Assembly (NCBI GenBank): GCA_049999765.1
Contig: JBNGIQ010009204.1
Location: forward strand, 130,623 to 184,426
DNA from: Phaeoceros laevis
Taxonomy: Eukaryota > Anthocerotophyta > Anthocerotopsida > Notothyladales
Direction: 5' to 3'
DNA: 53,804 nucleotides
The position numbers were made by a program, and so were the translations under genes. Shown piece after piece: positions 21,326 through 29,809 of this stretch. Below the pieces are notes generated by a model. That model was given only the letters and a program-made list of their open reading frames with translations, did no database searches and was not told where the DNA came from. Positions within the stretch are counted from its first letter, which is position 1. Each line of letters starts with the position of its first letter.

Positions 21326-24130
21326 TTACCAGTAGTCTCCACACGAACATTTCCCATCTTTGAACACGTGGAAGCGACTTGAATCCCTGCATATTATAGT
21401 CCGGTTTTCCACTTTTGATATAGAAGCTGTGGCTGAGTGACAATCCTCGCACACCCGCAGATTTTTCACTATACGTATTGTTGTCCCCTCGGGACTCCTG
21501 TTCAGGGCATAGGCGATAGCAAGCTTCTCGCTGTGCCCACACAGCTCGGCTTCCTTCTCATGGTCGGGTATATCCCGCAACGATGACTGAAGATGGGGCA
21601 CATATCCATCTTTCATCAACTTGGGGACGAGCTTTTCCAGCCTTGCATAGATACCTTCACTCTCTGGATGCGTCTTGTCCCCAACTACAAAAGTGTGCAC
21701 CACTCCGCCCATGTCAGTCCACCAGCTCTGGCCTGGCTCCTTCCACGCTCCAAATTTCAGTCTCCTCGCCTGCATCTCCTTTGCCTGGTCCCACATCTGG
21801 GCCCTTGCGTAAATATTGGACATTAAAACATATGATGCAGCACTTTTTTCATCCAGTTTCACTGCATACGCAAAAGCCTGTTGCCCGATGTCAACATTAT
21901 TCCACTTCCGGCAAGCACCTAAAAGCGTGACCCACACAGCATCATCAGGTGGGAAAGGCATGGTCTTTGCCATCTGTAGTGCCTCGTCCAGATGACCTGC
22001 ACGGCCCAGAAGATCAATCATGCATGTGTAGTGCTCTATGATTGGAGTGATGCCATAATCTGTCTCCATGAGCTCCATGTACTTTTGGCCTTTTTCCACT
22101 AGACCTACATGACTGCACACTGTCAGCACACTTAGAAATATGATGTCAGTTGGCTGCATGCCCTCCCGCCTCATCCTGTCAAACAAGTCGAACACAACCT
22201 TACTATCTCCATGGCGAGTATACCCACCAATTAGTGCGCCCCATGCCTCAACGCTCTTTTCAGGCAATGAATCAAACACCTGTTGCGCATCAAACATGCT
22301 CCCACACTTCGAGTACATATTTACTAATGCAGCTCCCACAACTGCATCAGCTTGAATGCCTTGTTCCTCGATCTGTGCGTGGAGCAGCTTTCCAAAAGGT
22401 AGACCTGCTACAATTGCACATGTCTGCAGGAGGCACACAAATGTAACAGAATTAGGAGGACAGCATCCTTCCTGCTGCATTCTACTGTACAGACTAAGAG
22501 CTTCCTGAACCATTCCCCGCTGGGCATACCCTCCAAGCATCGCGTTCCATGTCACCACATCTTTGTCTGAAAGGTCGTCAAACATAAGACGAGCTTCCTC
22601 TAACCTACCACACTGAGCATAACCTGCAATCATCGCAGTCCACGCAACAATGTTCCTCTCTGGAAGCTTGTCAAAAATGCTACGAGCATCTTCTAAGCCC
22701 CCACACTTTGCGTACATGTTAACCAAGCTGCCGCCTAGAACCACATCATCTTGGAGTCCTCGCTCTTGAATCTGTGCATGGAGCAGCTTTCCCTGATGCA
22801 AAGCACCTACACCTACGCTGGCACATGCCTGCAAGAGGCACATAAAAGTAACCGAATCTGGAGGAGAGAGGCCCTCCACTTGCATACCATGGTAAAGGTT
22901 AAGGGCTTCCTGACCCATTCCCTGCTGGACATAACCTGCAATCATCACGGTCCAGGACACCACATCCCTGTCAGGAAGCCTATCAAACTCAGTGCGAGCA
23001 TCCTCTAGGCTACCGCACTTTGCGTACATGTTAACCAAGCTGCCACCTAGAACCACGATATCTCCTAATCCTTGTTTTTTAATCTGTGCATGCAGTTTCT
23101 TTCCCTCATGCAGACCACCTACACCGAGACTGGCACATGCCTGCAGGAGGGATACAAATGTAACAGCACTTGGTGGAGAGAGGCCCTCCTGTTGCATACT
23201 CCTGTACAGACTGAGAGCTTCTTGGCCCATCCCCTTCTGAGCATAACCTGCAAGCATAGTGTTCCATGCCACAACATCTCGCTCTGGAAGTTTGTCAAAG
23301 ACTTTGCGAGCATCCACTATAAGACCGCACTTCGCATACATATCAAGTAGGCCAGTTTGTACAAAAATATCTGGCATCTCTGGACTCGTAAGGATATGAG
23401 CATGGACCTCCTTGCCAGCAACTAAATCTCCCGCACGAGCACAAGCTTTAAGCACTGCGGAATAGATCCGGTTGTCGGGCTCAACGGTTGTCTCCCTCAT
23501 CTGCCTATAGAGTCGTATAGCCTGAGCACCCTCTCCATGTCTAGCATATGCGAATATGATGCTAGCCCAGCTGTAGAGGCTCGGTGTAGGGACCTTGGCA
23601 AAAACTCGGATTGCTTCCTCCGGCCTCCCATGCGAGGCGTACAGACCGATGAGGTGGGTGGCCAAGAAATCGTCTCCTTCGTACCCACTGTCCACACTGA
23701 GAGCATGAATCTGCCTGCCCAGCACCAAGTCTCTGTCAGCGATGCACCGCTTAAGGAGAAGATAGAAAAGATTGCAGGGTACATGGCGACCCTGTCGCAC
23801 GAGAAGGTTTAACGCGTCTACAGCGTCACTAATCCGGCCATCATCACACAGCTTCCTGCACATTCGAACCTCCAAATGACCCTGATGTCCTGCAAAATCT
23901 CCTTGGCTTTTCACTGAGGAGCATATGGGCTCGGGAGTTCTCTTCCTCTCGGTTTCCAACAAAGCGAGCTGCGAGTCCACCCAAACAGGCTTTTGGCGAT
24001 TGTTTAGCCACAGGGCGATCTTGGACTCCTTGTGTGTAAAATCAGGATGGTGGGGAGTCGGCTTGCTCCGTCTGTTGTCGCACCACTTTGTGGGATCGGA
24101 GAAAAACTGTTGCCATAAAACCTGTTGCAT
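21326..24130 (-). CDS. PLS-class PPR protein with E and DYW domains and N-terminal OSB-like PDF motif
   Basis: DYW-type PPR proteins bind organelle RNA and convert specific C to U (or the reverse). The intronless frame of about 934 codons ends in CSCGDYW and TAA (21326-21328). The DYW domain shows HSEKLAIAYAL and CEDCH, the deaminase HxE...CxxC zinc site, preceded by an E region with EPGQSWW and VHTFVVGDKTHPES. About 18-20 PPR units precede it, with motifs such as LVNMYAKCGSLEDARTEFD. Just after the start the protein reads FFSDPTKWCDNRR...PHHPDFTHKE...LWLNNRQKPVWV, which by eye matches the PDF motif of OSB organellar ssDNA-binding proteins. The first in-frame ATG is at 24130, directly before this motif. 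A targeting peptide would therefore need an upstream exon (24.2-24.7 kb), which I could not define. Confidence 0.92.
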   Translation of the reverse strand: MQQVLWQQFFSDPTKWCDNRRSKPTPHHPDFTHKESKIALWLNNRQKPVWVDSQLALLETERKRTPEPICSSVKSQGDFAGHQGHLEVRMCRKLCDDGRISDAVDALNLLVRQGRHVPCNLFYLLLKRCIADRDLVLGRQIHALSVDSGYEGDDFLATHLIGLYASHGRPEEAIRVFAKVPTPSLYSWASIIFAYARHGEGAQAIRLYRQMRETTVEPDNRIYSAVLKACARAGDLVAGKEVHAHILTSPEMPDIFVQTGLLDMYAKCGLIVDARKVFDKLPERDVVAWNTMLAGYAQKGMGQEALSLYRSMQQEGLSPPSAVTFVSLLQACASLGVGGLHEGKKLHAQIKKQGLGDIVVLGGSLVNMYAKCGSLEDARTEFDRLPDRDVVSWTVMIAGYVQQGMGQEALNLYHGMQVEGLSPPDSVTFMCLLQACASVGVGALHQGKLLHAQIQERGLQDDVVLGGSLVNMYAKCGGLEDARSIFDKLPERNIVAWTAMIAGYAQCGRLEEARLMFDDLSDKDVVTWNAMLGGYAQRGMVQEALSLYSRMQQEGCCPPNSVTFVCLLQTCAIVAGLPFGKLLHAQIEEQGIQADAVVGAALVNMYSKCGSMFDAQQVFDSLPEKSVEAWGALIGGYTRHGDSKVVFDLFDRMRREGMQPTDIIFLSVLTVCSHVGLVEKGQKYMELMETDYGITPIIEHYTCMIDLLGRAGHLDEALQMAKTMPFPPDDAVWVTLLGACRKWNNVDIGQQAFAYAVKLDEKSAASYVLMSNIYARAQMWDQAKEMQARRLKFGAWKEPGQSWWTDMGGVVHTFVVGDKTHPESEGIYARLEKLVPKLMKDGYVPHLQSSLRDIPDHEKEAELCGHSEKLAIAYALNRSPEGTTIRIVKNLRVCEDCHSATASISKVENRTIICRDSSRFHVFKDGKCSCGDYW
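22628..23563 (-). repeat. 312-bp internal repeats (PLS triplets) in the PPR gene
   Basis: Units starting at 22628, 22940 and 23252 (period 312 bp, 104 codons) are visibly similar at DNA level. For example, ACTTTGCGTACATGTTAACC occurs in the first two. Each encodes one P-L-S set, so recent duplication of a triplet built part of the array. The third unit is more diverged and its end is approximate. Confidence 0.8.
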
Positions 24131-25779
24131 CTCTTTGGGAAGCAAACCTTCACCTCCTCACAAAGCTTTATCATACCTTCCCTGCGAACAACTGGCTCAA
24201 GGCTGCAAACCCAGCACTTACGGGTACTACTGGTCCTGGCATCAGTTTCGGGCCCCGCAGTCCAAGCTGGTACCCAATCAACAGTCGAAGGAGGAGGACC
24301 TCGAGCTGTTTCCGGTGCGGGCCCAGCTTTGGCCAGCTGCGCATTCGGTGGCTAGGCGTACCTAGAGCAGCTGTGATTGGGATCCAGCTGTGGCACCACT
24401 TGCGGAGGTGGAGGTGGAGGTGAACTTCCAAATGAAACCCCTGGACAGTGGCTGGAAAGGGGGCATGAGCAGTGGCCGCCTGCAGGCATTGCAGGCCAGA
24501 TATGAGGTAGCCGCTCCTCTGATGAATTCAGAGATTCGGTAGATTTGAAAGTGTTGCCTGGAAGAGTCACCCATCTGTGGTGAGCAAACCTGTTGTGCAA
24601 GGAGGTCACCCATCATCGTGCAGCCATCGTGCTTGTAAGGCTGTGAGCTTATATGATTCTGTGGAGTAGTGTGGCTCCACTCTGAATTCTCTGAAGCACT
24701 AAAAGGACTGTGAAGCATCGGTCTCAGCATCATAATGGTTCAATGTGCAGGGTACAAATGTGAGATATCGGCTCTGAAGGCCGCCCTAGGTTAAAAAATC
24801 AGAGGTTCCACAAAGAATTTGCACTCTACAGACTACTACAAGAGCTTATGGATGCAAGGTTTTACTGCAAATGACAAGCTGGAATCCGTGGACCTACTTC
24901 GCAGCTGCCTTCTTCAGCAAGAGTGAGTCGAAGTCGGAGGCCCTGACATGAGCCTCTCCAGATTCCAGTCAATCAAGGAACACTAAAGCTAAGGCTTCTA
25001 AGGCCGAGTTCACATATCACCCCACCCCTAGGCCGTTTAGGGGGTGTGACTAGGACGCGAGGATGTGTTTGAGGGTTTGGGGGTGGGGTGGTGCTTTCAT
25101 ACTAGGTTTTTTGACCGTGCCATTGAACAGCCATTCTTTCCCGGGTTGCCACTGGTTCCATTCCGAGATCAATGTCGGGGCTGACCATGCTGGCCTGATT
25201 CCATTGCCCCCATCACTGATTGATGCCGGGACCCCGATTTCCCTTCCTGCCATTTGCCTCCCTTGACCCGTTCGCGTGGGACCTACAACTGCTTATGTGG
25301 CGCGACATCGTTGGCCGTAAGACGTTGGGGGCGACCATGAGAGAGAAGAGGGTCACTTCGAGTGACCCTCTTCTCTCATTTGGGTGCAGGATGTGGCGCC
25401 CACGTCACTTGAGGGTTTCCCCGGCTGGTTTCGCATATCGGCGTTCTCCGCCAATCTGCGCGTGCTGACTGTGTTTGGGGGCTGTATATGAAACGGCCCT
25501 AAGTACACCAACATGGCAACCGCGTGGCCACAATCCTGGGGTTGACTGCTAGACCCTTTCGTAGCTAACTAATTTAGTTGCACTATCCAAAACCAGCCCA
25601 ACGCTAAAACCATCTCACACAGCCGGTCCTAAAGCCTCAAGGAATTGGTCAAGTGAAACATCTCTGGTGTGCTTGGGGTCGAAGAAGAGCGCATATTACT
25701 CAATAACTCGGCTTGGAAATGTGCCCTGCACTGCATCGCATGCAACTTTGTCGTGCGAAAGACGATGCAGTGCAACTTT
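24131..25779. other. Upstream of the PPR gene, mostly unassigned
   Basis: The first 600 bp may hold a 5' exon with a targeting peptide for the PPR gene. The minus strand there has Ser/Thr/Ala-rich frames, but I found no convincing splice pair. The rest shows no genes. A 17-bp hairpin lies at 25341-25377 (listed separately). The sequence near 25,740-25,790 contains short repeats of GCAACTTTGTC. Confidence 0.35.
25341..25377. repeat. Perfect 17-bp inverted repeat with 3-nt loop
   Basis: GAGAGAAGAGGGTCACT (25341-25357), loop TCG, then its exact reverse complement (25361-25377). No poly-T follows and no gene ends here, so this is not evidently a terminator. It may be the core of a small foldback element. 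Confidence 0.9.
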
Positions 25780-25920
25780 GTCATGCAAAAGAAGGTAGGC
25801 AGTGGTGGAGTAAAGGTGGTAACCCTGCATAGCATGCCATTGCTTTCCGCCATGGTTCCCTCAGTTTAGTCTTAGAAACCAGCCTAAAAGGAAGAAAAAG
25901 AAGAAAGCACCAGCTGTTCA
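25780..25920 (-). repeat. 141-bp copy of retrotransposon 3' region outside the array
   Basis: This segment matches 26425-26565 without gaps and with about four mismatches, at an offset of 645 bp. It directly abuts the left LTR. Read on the minus strand, the join is ...ATCTGATCA/TGAACAGC..., which resembles one LTR end meeting another LTR start. It is therefore either the first part of a further, truncated LTR or host DNA duplicated into the element. Confidence 0.75.
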
Positions 25921-25922
25921 TG

Positions 25923-26421
25923 ATCAGATGCCTATTAGCACAAGTTTCTTGCAAACCTGAAGCAAGCAGGCAAAGGATCAAGAGTCTAGCACAATTATCA
26001 AGCATAGTCAACGACAATGCATCAAGTGAAAGCTTGTACAGAACCGAGATGGCGGCTGCGAGGGTAAGGTCACAGTGCCCTGCTTAGATGAGAATTTGCT
26101 AAAGACTAGGTTCTACTGAGCGGGAGCGTGATTTATCCTACTACGCTCTTTCTATGTCTAGCTACTAATTGGCAGCGCCGGCAAGGCGGTCAGCACGTCG
26201 CTTCGGGAATTATATAATAGTTATCTGGCTAACGGTCCGCCCATAACGGGACGAATGAACCGGCATGGGCATTAACTAAGCAAACATAAGAAAAGTGTAA
26301 GCAATTGGAAGGTGCAACGCCATAAGAAACGAACTGGAACACCAGGGCCTGCCTCCCATGAGGACTCTGCTTCCTGAAAGCATCCCTGCTGCTAGGTGAT
26401 GTAGAGCAACTCATCCCGACA
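25923..26421 (-). repeat. Left LTR (3' LTR of element copy 1), core
   Basis: These 499 bp align with 34501-34999 and 43079-43588. On the minus strand the core starts TGTCGGGATGAG and ends CATCTGAT. It differs from the other two LTRs at eight positions, all in its left half (26004, 26041, 26064, 26082, 26110, 26117, 26118 and 26172), and equals the middle LTR beyond 26172. A TATA-like TATATAAT at 26211-26218 (ATTATATA on the minus strand) fits a U3 promoter. If the C-tract at 26568-26589 is the polypurine tract, the full LTR would extend to about 26565 (645 bp). Confidence 0.85.
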
Positions 26422-26567
26422 GCTGTCGTGCAAAAGAAGGTCGGCAGTGGTGGAGTAAAGGTGGTAACCCTGCATAGCATGCCATTGCTTTCCGCCATGG
26501 TTCCCTCAGGTTAGTCTTAGAAACCAGCCTAAAAGGAAGAAAAAGAAGAAAGCACCAGCTATTCATA

Positions 26568-26589
26568 CCCCCTCCCCCCCCCCCCCCCC
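26568..26589 (-). promoter_or_regulatory. G-rich polypurine tract, copy 1
   Basis: On the minus strand this is an almost pure G run with one A, just after the PHD-finger stop and directly before TATGAATAGC. Its nature and place fit the polypurine primer for plus-strand DNA synthesis. It lies about 146 bp upstream of the LTR core, which leaves the true LTR start open. Confidence 0.55.
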
Positions 26590-26601
26590 ATGCAAGCCCG
26601 C

Positions 26602-27938
26602 TTAGGAGGGTGTAGGACTGGTAGACATCTTGGCTGAGCAAGCTGTGCAGAACCACATGGCATCTGGCACATGCGTCAGTTCAGGCTGAAGACAAAAGAG
26701 ATGAAAGCCACGATTGCAGTTATCACAAAGCAACATTTTGTCAGGGTCGTCAATGCGATGGCAGACTTGGCAAGGGTGATCTATAGGAGGGATCCAATTA
26801 GCAGTAACAAGAGTAGTATCTAAATGAGGTAAATGACAAGGGGCACAATGTTTAGGATGCTGCGCAATGGTTCTGCCATCCTTACCTTGGAGGACAAGGA
26901 TCCCTGACGGTTTGACAGAATGCACACGTAAGATAACTCGACTAGTGGAGATATCTAAGGTGTCAGTTTGCTGCTGCTGCATGTAAATGAAGTCCCCTAC
27001 CTCAAATTTGCGCACCTTAGGCCGGTAAGAACCACCTCGGGTATGGGCATACCTTAAAGTATCACGATGTTGAGCAACGCGGAGGTTGCGCATAGCCATA
27101 GGCATGGCCTTCTTGAACAAGGCAGCTCTTTCGGAGACCACTTTGGCCAAACTGCAGGACTGTCCAGGTTGACCACCGCCTCCATCTGCCTCGCAATGTT
27201 GGATGGGGGCAAAGGATGCCGACCAAAAAGTAAAAAATATGGTGAAAACTCACCAAGAGAAGCGTACCGACTCATGCGGTAGCCCATTGCCAAGTATGGC
27301 GATGCCAAATCCCAGTCATGCTTGTTGTTGGCCAAGCAGAATTTGCGAAGTCCCTGCTTGATAGTCTACACCATGCGTTCAGCCAACCCATCAGCTTGGG
27401 GGTGGTCGCGGGAGGTGCGGCGATGGTCAACCAACGCATGATCAAGCAGATCCTGGAACTCCCCCCGAAATTCCGTCCCTTGATCCGTCAGGCACTCTGC
27501 ACATGCTCCAAACCGACTGAGAACTTGCTGCAAGAAAGCTTGGCTCGTACTACGGGACGTTTTGTCTGGCAAGGCCACAAGCTCCACCCACTTCAAAAAA
27601 TGCTCAATCATCACCATTCTATACTTGTTGCCACGGGGGGGGACAGGTAGCTCTCCTGCTAGGTCGTAAGACCACCTGTAGAACAGACCCTGAATGGGCA
27701 AAGGCTGCAAACGAGTGGATCGGTCGTTGAAAGATGATTTCACACGATCGCATTGGCTGCACCTGGAAACAGCTTGGCGCACCTGTAAATACATTCTTGC
27801 CCAATGGTAACAGGGAGCCAGAAGGCTGTATGTCCGTTTGATACCAAAATGACCGAATTCGGCATGGACCTGCTGGATGAGCCTGGCACGGTCTTGCTCA
27901 GGTGGCACCACCCTCTCACCCTCAGGCAGTAAGCGCAC
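26602..27938 (-). pseudogene. Integrase with C-terminal PHD finger, copy 1 (broken)
   Basis: Integrase joins retrotransposon cDNA to host DNA. The N-terminal HHCC zinc site reads HAEFGHFGIKR...CSQC. The catalytic triad is visible as YDLAGEL (D), LTDQGTEF (D) and QADGLAERMV (E). TAG at 27366-27368 interrupts the frame right after the catalytic Glu, and a frameshift near 27,150 follows. The last frame (27150-26602) continues with a KVRKFEVGDFIYM core like the GPY/F module. It ends in a C4HC3 PHD finger: CQVC, LLCDNCNRGFHLFC, WFCTAC. PHD fingers usually read histone H3 tails. Most plant Gypsy chromoviruses carry a chromodomain here instead. The protein as encoded cannot be made without suppressing these breaks. 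Confidence 0.9.
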
Positions 27939-27983
27939 CAGTTGGTCGCCCCGCTACTCATAGCGTTTCCGCCGCTGCTGAAT

Positions 27984-29809
27984 TCAATCCCTTTGAGCAG
28001 CTGTGAGCCCTAGTGGAAAGGTGCCAGTCTGCAAAAGGTGCATTGTGTCCTTATCCTGCCACACATCCCTGCGCGAGACAGTAGAAATGGTAACAACATT
28101 GACCAGTAAGGAAAGATACGCCCCTGTTGTGATCTGCATGCGAGTATCTGCATCATGGTCCATGCGTGCCTCCGTCAAATCTGCTGTAAAAAGAACAGGG
28201 TTCCTGGACAGAGTGTCAGCATTTTGATGAGTACTACCTGCACGGTGAGTAACTTCAAACTCATACTCTTGATGAGTGCCCACCGAGCCAATTTGCCACT
28301 CAATTTGTCATTGGTCATCAACCATTTCAAAGGTTGATGATCTGTAAACAATCGAAATTTCTTGATGTACAAGTACGGTCGAAAATGAGACACGGCCCAA
28401 ACCACCGCTAGGCACTCCCCTTCATATGAAGAATAATTAGACTCAGCTTTGTTGTTGTTGCGAGAAGCATACACAACCACATGTTTGTCACATCCTTCAT
28501 CCTGCTGGGTGAGTACAACTCCGATGCCCAGGCCCGACCAGTAGGTGTGCAAAATGAAAGCCTTGGAGAAGTTAGGCCTGCTTAGTAGTGGCTGTTCAGT
28601 AAGACTCCGCTTGAGCTGCTCAAATGCGTCCTGGCATTCTTGGCTCCACTCCCATGGGGCCTCTTTCTTCAGCAAGCCATACAATGGTTTAGCCACATGA
28701 CTGAAATCTGGGACATAAGTCCTATAGTAATTGCAAAGCCCTATAAAAGCCCTCAACCTAGGAATGTCCTGTGGCACCGGAACCTGGTTGATCGCATCCA
28801 CCTTAGCCAAGTGAGGCATGATGCCATCTGGCGCCACTCTATGACCCAAGTACACCACTGTGTCCATCGCCAGCTCGCATTTGGCAGGATGACATTTCAG
28901 GTTAGCTTTGATCAAGCGCTGAAACAAGTCCTCTAAATGTCTCAAATGATCCTCCAAATTGTAGCTATGAACCAGAACATCATCTATGTAGCACTTAAGA
29001 AATCCTGATCCCGCAAGTACCTGGTTCATGACCCTTTGGAAGGCCACTGGAGCATTCTTGAGGCTGAAAGGCATAACCAGCCACTCCCAGAGCTGATTAC
29101 TGCCATGAAAGGCGGTTTTGCAACAGTCCTCTTCCTCGAGCAAGATTTGGTTGAAACCCTGTCTTAGATCGAGTATGGAAAAGTACTTAGCATCATCGAT
29201 ACTATTAAAAATCTCCTCCGGAGTGGGCATGGGGTACCTGTCCTGTGGAGTGATCAGATTGAGGGGGCGATAGTCCCCGCACATCCTCTTCTCTATCCAT
29301 AGCCCATCAGAATCCTTTTTGGCTAGTAAAACCGTGGCTGCAGCATAGTTGGATGCCGAGGGTCTAATCAGCCCTGCTGCATGCAGCTCCTTGCACCTTG
29401 CATCAACCAGGTCCCACTCACTCTTGCTTAGCCGATGCTTTCTCTTAAATATTGGTGCGTCATCAGCAAGATTGAGTTTAAACTTGGCAACACTACACTT
29501 ACCCAATTCCTTCATTGAGAAGGCGAAGCATTCTCTGTACTTCAACAGCAATGCCTACAGTTCCTCCCGTTCCTTTCCTGTTAGCTGGGGTCCCATGCTC
29601 CACATGAATGCATCCGGGTCCTTCAACTTAGGCAATGGATGCCCGGCTCCTTGTTTCATGGACTCAAGTGTCTCAGCTTGATAAGCCGAGTAACATGCAT
29701 CCTGTACAGGCATATGCCTGGCACTAGGCTGCAATGAGTCATCACTCCATAAAAAGCTCGGGAACTCCCCCCTCCCCAGCAGCTGGCCGGAAGCTATACC
29801 TGCCAGCAC
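27984..29809 (-). pseudogene. Reverse transcriptase-RNase H, copy 1 (broken)
   Basis: RT copies element RNA to DNA and RNase H removes the RNA. RT motifs read CGDYRPLN, LDLRQGFNQI, LVMPFSLKNAPVAFQ and YIDDVLVHS (the YxDD box with Ile). RNase H begins near FILHTYWSGLG, where the usual first catalytic Asp (TDAS in Ty3 types) is Tyr. It continues with KAESNYSSYEGECLA and FRLFTDHQPLKWL. TAG at 29555-29557 splits the start of RT. A frameshift near 28,280 moves the end to another frame (THQNADTLSRNPV), which stops with TGA at 27984-27986. A further TAG at 27954-27956 separates this from integrase. The 5' part (29809-29558) is a linker after the methyltransferase. Confidence 0.93.

Noticed and set aside
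25030-25503. Possible MITE with GGCCGTTT-type inverted ends
   Set aside because: GGCCGTTT (25031-25038) and AAACGGCC (25491-25498) are inverted, but only eight bases match well and I saw no flanking target-site duplication.
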